This document shows, piece after piece, positions 58,313 through 64,000 of a stretch of DNA of 64,000 nucleotides (the stretch's first letter is position 1; each line of letters opens with the position of its first letter). Source of the stretch: Gemmobacter denitrificans. Lineage in GTDB: Bacteria; Pseudomonadota; Alphaproteobacteria; Rhodobacterales; Rhodobacteraceae. Below the pieces are notes generated by a model. That model was not told where the DNA came from, did no database searches, and saw only the letters and a list, made by a program, of their open reading frames with translations. The position numbers and the translations under genes are program-made. Location of the stretch: contig NZ_JBALHR010000009.1 in NCBI RefSeq assembly GCF_036964905.1, positions 98,593 to 162,592 of the forward strand, in the 5' to 3' direction.

Positions 58313-59999
58313 AATTTCCCGCGCCGATTATGCCGCCATGTTCGGTCCCACCAAGGGCGATCGTGTGCGGCTGGGCGATACCGCGCTGGTGATCGAGGTG
58401 GAACGCGACCTGACGATCTATGGCGAAGAGGTCAAGTTCGGTGGCGGCAAGGTCATTCGCGATGGGATGGGCCAATCGCAGCGCACCCGCGCCGAAGGGG
58501 CCATGGATACCGTGATCACCAATGCGCTGATCCTGGATTGGACCGGGATCGTGAAGGCCGATGTGGGTCTGCGCGATGGGCGCATTGCCGGGATCGGCAA
58601 GGCGGGCAACCCCGATACCCAGCCCGGTGTCACGCTGGTCATTGGCCCCGGCACCGAAATCATCGCAGGCGAAGGCCGCATCCTGACTGCGGGCGGGATC
58701 GATTGCCACATCCATTTCATCTGCCCCCAGCAGATCGACGAGGCGCTTGCCTCGGGCATCACCACGATGATCGGCGGTGGCACCGGCCCCGCCCATGGCA
58801 CCCTGGCCACCACCTGCACCCCGGGGCCATGGCATATCCGCCGGATGCTGGAAGCCGCCGACAGCCTGCCGATGAATATCGGTCTTGCGGGCAAGGGCAA
58901 TGCCAGCCGCCCCGAGGCCCTGGTCGAACAAGTGCGCGCCGGGGCCTGCTGCCTGAAGCTGCACGAAGACTGGGGCACCACCCCCGCCGCCATCGACTGC
59001 TGCCTGACCGTGGCCGAGGCGATGGATGTGCAGGTGATGATCCATACCGACACGCTGAACGAATCCGGCTTTGTCGAAAACACGCTGAAGGCCATCGCCG
59101 GGCGCACGATCCATGCCTATCACACCGAAGGTGCGGGCGGAGGCCATGCGCCTGATATCATGCGGGTGGTGGGATCGCAAAATGTGATCCCGTCATCAAC
59201 CAACCCGACCCGGCCCTATACCGTCAACACGATTGACGAACATCTCGACATGCTGATGGTCTGCCACCATCTGGATGCCCGCGTGCCCGAGGATGTGGCC
59301 TTTGCCGAAAGCCGCATCCGGCGCGAAACCATTGCCGCCGAAGATATCCTGCATGATTTGGGCGCGTTTTCGATCATCAGCAGCGACAGTCAGGCGATGG
59401 GCCGGGTGGGCGAGGTCATCACCCGCACCTGGCAGACCGCGCACAAGATGTCGGTTCAGCGCGGGCGGCTGGAGGGCGAAACGGGCGCGAATGACAATCT
59501 GCGCGCCCGGCGCTATGTGGCGAAATATACCATCAACCCCGCGGTGGCGCATGGGATCAGCGCCCATGTCGGCAGTATCGAACCGGGCAAGCGCGCCGAT
59601 CTGGTGCTGTGGCACCCGGCGTTTTTCGGTGCAAAGCCCGAAATGGTGCTGATCGGCGGGCAGATCGTTGCGGCGCAGATGGGTGACCCCAACGCCTCGA
59701 TCCCGACGCCGCAACCGATGGCGATGCGCCCCATGTTCGGTGCCATGGGCCGGGCGCGGCATGCGGCGGCGGTCACCTTTGTCAGCGCGGATGGGTTGGG
59801 GGCTTGTGACGGGCTGTCCAAGACGGCGGTGGCGGTGGAAGGCACGCGCGGCATCGGCAAGGCGGATATGCGGCTGAACAGCGCCACACCACTGATCGAG
59901 GTTGACCCTGAAACCTATGAAGTGCGCGCCGATGGTGCGCTTCTGACCTGCGCGCCTGCGACGGAATTGCCGCTGGCGCAGCGATATTTCCTGTTCTGA
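58302..59999 (+). CDS. ureC: urease subunit alpha
   Basis: This 565-residue catalytic subunit hydrolyses urea to ammonia and carbamate. Nickel-site and carbamylated-Lys motifs are seen: HIHFICPQQ, CCLKLHEDWGTT (Lys), MIHTDTLNESGFVE and AYHTEGAGGGHAPDI. The mobile flap Cys-His is in MVCHHLD, and FSIISSDSQAMGRVGEV is conserved. The full length is normal, with no sign of damage. It is followed after 7 bp by ureE. Confidence 0.98.
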   Translation: MPVEISRADYAAMFGPTKGDRVRLGDTALVIEVERDLTIYGEEVKFGGGKVIRDGMGQSQRTRAEGAMDTVITNALILDWTGIVKADVGLRDGRIAGIGKAGNPDTQPGVTLVIGPGTEIIAGEGRILTAGGIDCHIHFICPQQIDEALASGITTMIGGGTGPAHGTLATTCTPGPWHIRRMLEAADSLPMNIGLAGKGNASRPEALVEQVRAGACCLKLHEDWGTTPAAIDCCLTVAEAMDVQVMIHTDTLNESGFVENTLKAIAGRTIHAYHTEGAGGGHAPDIMRVVGSQNVIPSSTNPTRPYTVNTIDEHLDMLMVCHHLDARVPEDVAFAESRIRRETIAAEDILHDLGAFSIISSDSQAMGRVGEVITRTWQTAHKMSVQRGRLEGETGANDNLRARRYVAKYTINPAVAHGISAHVGSIEPGKRADLVLWHPAFFGAKPEMVLIGGQIVAAQMGDPNASIPTPQPMAMRPMFGAMGRARHAAAVTFVSADGLGACDGLSKTAVAVEGTRGIGKADMRLNSATPLIEVDPETYEVRADGALLTCAPATELPLAQRYFLF

Positions 60000-60006
60000 G
60001 GGCGCG

Positions 60007-60471
60007 ATGACCATTTTGCTGCAGAAGGATCTGGGTCTGGCCGATTGTGTTCTGGCCGAAGGGCATGGGCGCGCGGTGGCCGGGCGGGTGGTGCTGGATT
60101 ACGAAGGCCGCTGCTTGCGCCGCAAGCGACTGCAGACCGAAGAGGGGGCGACTGTGATGGTCGATCTGCCGCAGGTCGTCAGCCTGGGTGCGGGCGCGGC
60201 GCTTGGTCTGGCCGACGGGCGCGCGGTGGCGGTGATCGAGGCGCATGAACCGGTGCTGCGGATCGAAGGTGATCTGGCGCGGCTGGCCTGGCACATCGGC
60301 AACCGCCATTGCCCTTGCGAAATCCATGCCGATCATCTGGTGATCCGCGCCGATCCGGTGCTGGAGGCGATGTTGGTGCAGCTTGGCGCAAGGCTGGTGC
60401 GCGCTTTCGCGCCGTTCCGCCCGGAGGGAGGGGCCTATGGTCATGGACGCACCTTTGGCCACAGCCACTGA
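60007..60471 (+). CDS. ureE: urease accessory protein UreE (nickel metallochaperone)
   Basis: This 154-residue dimeric nickel chaperone has GNRHCPCEIHADHLVIRADPVLEAML as the conserved metal-binding interface, and the C-terminus is His-rich (GHGRTFGHSH). Its 3' end overlaps the likely ureF start at 60437 by 35 bp. Confidence 0.94.
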   Translation: MTILLQKDLGLADCVLAEGHGRAVAGRVVLDYEGRCLRRKRLQTEEGATVMVDLPQVVSLGAGAALGLADGRAVAVIEAHEPVLRIEGDLARLAWHIGNRHCPCEIHADHLVIRADPVLEAMLVQLGARLVRAFAPFRPEGGAYGHGRTFGHSH

Positions 60472-61099
60472 GGCGCGGCTGCGGATCGCGCAACTGCTGT
60501 CGCCCGCCTTTCCGACCGGGGGGTTTGCCTATTCGGGCGGAACTGAATGGGCGATGGATGCGGGCTGGCTGCGCGATGGTGCCGGGATCGCGGGCTGGAT
60601 CGCCGACAGCCTTGCCCATGGCACGCTGTGGTTGGATGCGGTGCTGCTGGCGCTGGCGCTGCACCAGGATGCCGATCATGCGGCGCTGGATGATCTGGCC
60701 CGGGCGCTGTGCCTGTCTGCCGAGCGGTTGACCGAAACGCTGGATCAGGGCGCGGCCTTTGCCGGGCTGGCAGCGGGGCTGACGGGGACGGGGGGCGCAC
60801 CTGCCGCGCTGCCGGTGGCCGTCGGGCGTGCCTGTGCCGGGCTGGGGTTGCCAAAAGCCGAGGTGATCGCGCTTTTCCTGCAGGGGCAGGCGCTGAACCT
60901 GATCCTGGCTGCGGTGCGCTTTCTGCCCCTCGGCCCGGCAGAGGGCCAGCGCATCCTTGCGGCACTGGCCCCGCAGATCATCGCCACGGCGCAGCGTGCG
61001 GCAGAGGCGGATGAACAGGCCCTTGGCACCTGTGCCTGGGGGGCCGAGATCGCGCAGATGCGCCACGAAACCCTGCAGACAAGGATTTTCCGCACATGA
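60437..61099 (+). CDS. ureF: urease accessory protein UreF
   Basis: This 220-residue activation-complex subunit has LLSPAFPTGGFAYSGGTEWAMDAGWL near the start and a mostly helical body. It modulates UreG GTPase activity during nickel insertion. The ATG at 60437 follows GGAGGGA, giving a good ribosome binding site inside ureE. It overlaps ureG by 4 bp. Confidence 0.93.
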   Translation: MVMDAPLATATEARLRIAQLLSPAFPTGGFAYSGGTEWAMDAGWLRDGAGIAGWIADSLAHGTLWLDAVLLALALHQDADHAALDDLARALCLSAERLTETLDQGAAFAGLAAGLTGTGGAPAALPVAVGRACAGLGLPKAEVIALFLQGQALNLILAAVRFLPLGPAEGQRILAALAPQIIATAQRAAEADEQALGTCAWGAEIAQMRHETLQTRIFRT

Positions 61100-61713
61100 C
61101 ACATGGCCCGCTTCGCGTCGGTATTGGTGGCCCGGTAGGTGCTGGCAAAACCACGCTGACCATCGAACTGGCCCGCGCACTGGCGCCACGGCTGTCGATG
61201 GCGGTCATCACCAATGACATCTACACGCGTGAGGATGCCGAGGCGCTGATGCGCGCGCAGGTTCTGCCTGCCGACCGGATCCGGGGTGTGGAAACCGGCG
61301 GTTGCCCGCATACAGCGATCCGCGAAGATGCCAGCATCAATCTTGCGGCCATCGCCGATCTGACGGCTGCCTTTCCCGATCTTGACCTGATCCTGATCGA
61401 ATCCGGCGGCGACAATCTGGCGGCAACCTTTTCGCCGGAACTCGCCGATTTGACGATCTATGTCATCGATACGGCGGCAGGGCAGGACATTCCGCGCAAG
61501 AAGGGGCCGGGGCTGGCGCGGGCAGATATTCTGGTGGTCAACAAGACCGATCTGGCCCCGCATGTCGGTGTTGATCCGGTTCTGCTGGAATCCGATGCCC
61601 GTGCAGCCCGGGCTGGCAAGGCCCTGGTGATGGCCGCGCTGCGCCATGGCAAGGGCATCCACGCCATTGTGGAATTCATCCTGCATGAAGGCGGGCTTGC
61701 GCCACGTGCATAG
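61096..61713 (+). CDS. ureG: urease accessory GTPase UreG
   Basis: This 205-residue SIMIBI-class GTPase has a P-loop GIGGPVGAGKTTL, the nickel-binding CPH (ETGGCPHTAIREDAS) and ESGGDNLAATFSPELADLTIYVIDTAAGQDIPRKKGPG. VNKTDLAP is the base-recognition motif. It is the last gene of ureDAJBCEFG. Confidence 0.97.
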   Translation: MTHGPLRVGIGGPVGAGKTTLTIELARALAPRLSMAVITNDIYTREDAEALMRAQVLPADRIRGVETGGCPHTAIREDASINLAAIADLTAAFPDLDLILIESGGDNLAATFSPELADLTIYVIDTAAGQDIPRKKGPGLARADILVVNKTDLAPHVGVDPVLLESDARAARAGKALVMAALRHGKGIHAIVEFILHEGGLAPRA

Positions 61714-61910
61714 GCGCGCGCATGGGCTGCGATAACCCTTGTCAACTGCGCTGCTGATTGTGCGATAAAGGGCAAGACGGGTGAACAGGCAGTGCGAGGT
61801 GCGCTTTTGCGGAGTACAGTGATTTGGGCCGGTGCGATGCACGGGGTGCGTGACAGTCGGACAGTCGAACCCACCCCCCTGTTTCCCCGGTCAGGCGGGG
61901 GCCATTACCC

Positions 61911-62675
61911 ATGGTGAAACAGTCCCGCACCGGCGCAGCCAAGGTGGCCGATGTCGCGCCCGACATTCTGGCCCGGCTGAATGCCGGAGAGATCGAGGCC
62001 GCGACCCTGTCGGAAAATCTGGCCACCGATCTTGCGGCGCTGATGGCGGCGGTGTTGCCCGAACTGGCCGGCGCGGCCGCACAGATCGACCCCAAGGCCG
62101 GCATCACCCGGCGCATGGCAACGGCGGCGCAGATCATCCATGACCATTCGGGGCTGGACCGTTTGGATTGGCTGGCCCGGCACCCGTCCGATCTTGTGCG
62201 CGGTTGGGGGGCCTATCTCGTTGCTGCCGATCCTGCCGGATCATTGCAGGCCAAGTTGCGCGCCATGCGCCCTTTTGCGGATGATGCGCATTTCGGGGTG
62301 CGGGAATGGGCCTGGCTGGCGCTGCGACCGGCGATTGTCGCAGAACCCGAGGTTGCCATTGCGGAACTGACGCCCCTGACCGGCGAAGCATCGGAGTATC
62401 TGCGTCGCTTTGCCTGCGAGGCGATCCGTCCGCGCGGGGTCTGGGCCAGCCACATCAAGCTGTTGAAAGATGAACCCCACCACGCTTTGCCGCTGCTTGA
62501 TCCCCTGCGCGCCGACCCGTCACGCTATGTGCAGGATTCGGTTGCCAATTGGCTGAACGATGCGTGGAAGTCGCAGCCCGTCTGGGTGGAGGGCTTGTGC
62601 GACCGATGGGCCGCACAGTCACAGGCGGAGGCCACGTCCTATATCCGCAAGCGGGCCTTGCGGAACAAGAAGTAA
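61911..62675 (+). CDS. DNA alkylation repeat (AlkC/AlkD-like) HEAT protein
   Basis: This 254-residue all-helical HEAT-like repeat protein resembles AlkC/AlkD base-excision glycosylases: WARHPSDLVRGWGAYL-type repeats, RRFACEAIRPRGVWA and DPSRYVQDSVANWLNDAWKSQPVWVEGLC. The (Y/S)V-x-x-S-V-A-N-x-L-N-D block is a recognisable AlkC-type segment. Whether it excises alkylated bases cannot be told from sequence. It has a 197-bp gap before it and so is independent of the urease operon. Confidence 0.75.
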   Translation: MVKQSRTGAAKVADVAPDILARLNAGEIEAATLSENLATDLAALMAAVLPELAGAAAQIDPKAGITRRMATAAQIIHDHSGLDRLDWLARHPSDLVRGWGAYLVAADPAGSLQAKLRAMRPFADDAHFGVREWAWLALRPAIVAEPEVAIAELTPLTGEASEYLRRFACEAIRPRGVWASHIKLLKDEPHHALPLLDPLRADPSRYVQDSVANWLNDAWKSQPVWVEGLCDRWAAQSQAEATSYIRKRALRNKK

Positions 62676-62680
62676 GGCAG

Positions 62681-63064
62681 TCATTGCCCGGTCATGGCGG
62701 CCCTGCGGCGCGCAATTCCCGGCAGACCCAGCAGGACGGTTCCTGCCGCAATCTGACCGGTCAGGACGGCGGGCCAGATCAGCCCGATCTGCGGATCAAG
62801 ATACTTTTGCGGTCCGAAGGACACCAATCCCGCCAAGGCCGCGAGCCCCGCCAGACTGCGGCCCGCAAGGCTGTGCGATGGCCCAAGGATCAGCGCCGCG
62901 CAGGCCGCGGATAGCGAGGCCGAAAGGAATGGCGCGATGCCGAACAGCGGTGTGGCGGCGGGAGGATGCGGGGCGACACCGGTATAAAGCGAGCCCAGCA
63001 TCACGGTTTGCAACAGGATCAGGCAGGCAAGGGCGGCCTGCATGGGGCGGTCTGACGGGGGCAT
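62681..63064 (-). CDS. small multi-pass membrane protein, probable TetR target
   Basis: I do not recognise this 127-residue protein. It has about four hydrophobic segments (ALACLILLQTVMLGSLYTG, PFLSASLSAACAALIL, SLAGLAALAGLVSFG, PAVLTGQIAAGTVLLGLPG) and a basic C-terminus (IARRRAAM). The start at 63064 excludes 36 codons that run over the promoter. It is divergent from a TetR gene, with a consensus-like promoter whose -35 lies inside a 16-bp palindrome. It is therefore likely to be the gene that the TetR protein represses. Confidence 0.75.
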   Translation of the reverse strand: MPPSDRPMQAALACLILLQTVMLGSLYTGVAPHPPAATPLFGIAPFLSASLSAACAALILGPSHSLAGRSLAGLAALAGLVSFGPQKYLDPQIGLIWPAVLTGQIAAGTVLLGLPGIARRRAAMTGQ

Positions 63065-63121
63065 GGCAATTCCTTGAGTCTTGGGTTTCGGCGAAAGCGG
63101 TGCAATCGCCGTTGATCCGTA

Positions 63122-63150
63122 ATTATATGTACACTTGTATTGATGCGTAA
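63122..63150 (-). promoter_or_regulatory. sigma-70-like promoter of the small membrane protein gene
   Basis: On the minus strand TTACGC (63150-63145), exactly 17 nt, then TATAAT (63127-63122). The -10 is a perfect consensus hexamer, unusual in such G+C-rich DNA. Transcription would lead into the gene starting at 63064. Confidence 0.75.
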
Positions 63151-63161
63151 TCATGATTACG
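63146..63161. promoter_or_regulatory. 16-bp perfect palindrome, likely TetR operator
   Basis: CGTAATCATGATTACG is a perfect palindrome 30 bp upstream of the TetR gene. It overlaps the -35 of the divergent promoter, the expected geometry for a TetR-family repressor that also controls itself. Confidence 0.8.
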
Positions 63162-63190
63162 GCTTTCGTCAAGCTGGTTCAGGGGGCCGC

Positions 63191-63814
63191 ATGCGTGACG
63201 AAAGCAAATCCATCCGGCAGGAACAGATCGAACAGGCGGCCTATGCGGTTCTGGAGGAGAAGGGCTATGGCGGCACGTCGATGCTGGCGATTGCCCGCGC
63301 GGCCAAAGCGTCGAATGAAACGCTCTACAACTGGTATGGTGACAAGGTCGGCCTGTTTTCCGCGCTTGTCCGCCGCAATGCCGCCGAGGTGAAGGCGATG
63401 CTGGAAGACCAGATCGCTGCGGGCGGGGATGCGGTAGAAACGCTGCAACGGGTTGGGCCGGTACTATTGCAGATGGTCACCACCGACCGTGCCATCGCGC
63501 TGAACCGGGCCGCAGCAGCCGATCCAACGGGCGAGCTGGGTCTGACCATCGCCGCCGAGGGGCGCGATACGCTGGTGCCGTTGATTGCCAGGGTCATCTT
63601 GCGGGGCCGGGATCAGGGCTGGTTTGCCTTCACTGATCTCAACATGGCCTGCGAAACCTATCTGGCCCTGTTGATCGGGGATATCCAGATCCGCCGCGTC
63701 GTCGGCCGGGTGCCGCAGCCGGATGCCGCGACCTGCGCCGCCCGTGCCCATGCCGCGCTGTGCCATTTCGTGCTACTTTTCGGGGCGCCACCTGACCGCA
63801 AGCCCGGGCTCTAG
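63191..63814 (+). CDS. TetR/AcrR family transcriptional regulator
   Basis: This 207-residue regulator has an N-terminal helix-turn-helix (IRQEQIEQAAYAVLEEKGYGGTSMLAIARAAKASNETLYNWYGDKVGLFSALV) and a C-terminal ligand-binding domain resembling AcrR-type TetR_C members. The start at 63191 leaves the 16-bp palindrome upstream. It probably represses the divergent membrane-protein gene; the ligand is unknown. Confidence 0.9.
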   Translation: MRDESKSIRQEQIEQAAYAVLEEKGYGGTSMLAIARAAKASNETLYNWYGDKVGLFSALVRRNAAEVKAMLEDQIAAGGDAVETLQRVGPVLLQMVTTDRAIALNRAAAADPTGELGLTIAAEGRDTLVPLIARVILRGRDQGWFAFTDLNMACETYLALLIGDIQIRRVVGRVPQPDAATCAARAHAALCHFVLLFGAPPDRKPGL

Positions 63815-63836
63815 TCGCGGGCCCCGAAACCGGCGA

Positions 63837-64000
63837 TCACGCGGTGCCCGTATCGCCCAGACCGGCCGAAGCCTGACGCGCCCTGGCGTTTTTTCGTTTT
63901 TCGATGCGGTTTCGGATTGCGGCGGTGTCTGTGACGGGGGTGGCAGCGAAGAGGGATTGTGTGTAGGGGTGCTGCGGGTTTGCGAAGAGGGTTTCGCGGG
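63837..64000 (-). CDS. oligopeptide/dipeptide ABC transporter ATP-binding protein, C-terminal fragment
   Basis: The last 54 codons of a minus-strand gene that begins beyond the window read RETLFANPQHPYTQSLFAATPV, followed by a basic tail. The (L/V)F-x-x-P-x-H-P-Y-T block is the hallmark of the oligopeptide/dipeptide-transporter C-terminal extension of DppD/DppF/OppD/OppF ATPases. The rest is outside the window. Confidence 0.85.
   Translation of the reverse strand, partial: RETLFANPQHPYTQSLFAATPVTDTAAIRNRIEKRKNARARQASAGLGDTGTA

Overview
The window is high-G+C DNA, about two thirds G+C by eye. It is densely packed, with many ATGA start/stop overlaps, and reads as a chromosomal segment of a Rhodobacterales-type alphaproteobacterium. 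Supporting signs are the DUF4170-waaA-lpxK block, the ureDAJBCEFG order with a HupE/UreJ gene inside the urease cluster, the phn cluster with a DUF1045 gene, and choice-of-anchor-L/Hint proteins. I see no phage, transposon or CRISPR array.

Layout. 1-4.6 kb: the end of a LysR regulator, then a catabolic-looking operon (Rieske oxygenase, flavin monooxygenase, RidA-like, DUF1028, FAA hydrolase). 4.7-10 kb: housekeeping genes on the minus strand (lytic transglycosylase, RNase R, GNAT, DapE). 10.2-14.5 kb: three tandem Hint-domain genes; the middle one has lost both catalytic Hint residues. 14.5-20 kb: lipid A/Kdo genes, a CoA-transferase, a DsbA-like protein and a DUF721 protein. 20-24 kb: a very large GAF/multi-PAS hybrid histidine kinase. 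24-33.2 kb: a C-P lyase (phosphonate) cluster, phnGHIJKLN, with phnF divergent, two phnM genes, a DUF1045 gene and clear operator and PHO-box sequences. 33.2-38.2 kb: a nucleosidase, an aldehyde dehydrogenase and three glycosyltransferases. 38.4-42.3 kb: a 1-Cys peroxiredoxin and an arsenic operon made of an ArsR-ArsC fusion, a GAPDH and ArsJ. 42.4-44.3 kb: tRNA-Gln, HchA and a LuxR-type regulator.

44.3-49.6 kb holds the most interesting system. It is an RNA-repair / Ro60 locus: rtcR, divergent rsr (Ro60/TROVE), four tandem Y-RNA-like genes, then rtcB. Each of the four RNAs (47664-48206) begins with a GGCGAATGC-type strand and ends with a CTTGTCGCC-type strand. These pair into a Ro60-type bulged helix that closes a circularly permuted tRNA-like module (T arm, looped acceptor stem, D arm). 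In one unit the Ro stem appears to be inserted into the D loop instead of the anticodon side. The local RtcR has lost the GAFTGA sigma-54 contact motif and has an altered Walker B, which suggests that control has been rewired.

49.7-61.7 kb is a nitrogen-acquisition block: the urea ABC transporter urtABCDE on the minus strand, divergent from a complete urease operon on the plus strand. The window ends with an AlkC/AlkD-like HEAT protein, a small membrane protein divergent from a TetR regulator (with a 16-bp palindrome lying on a strong promoter), and the 3' end of an oligopeptide ABC ATPase gene.
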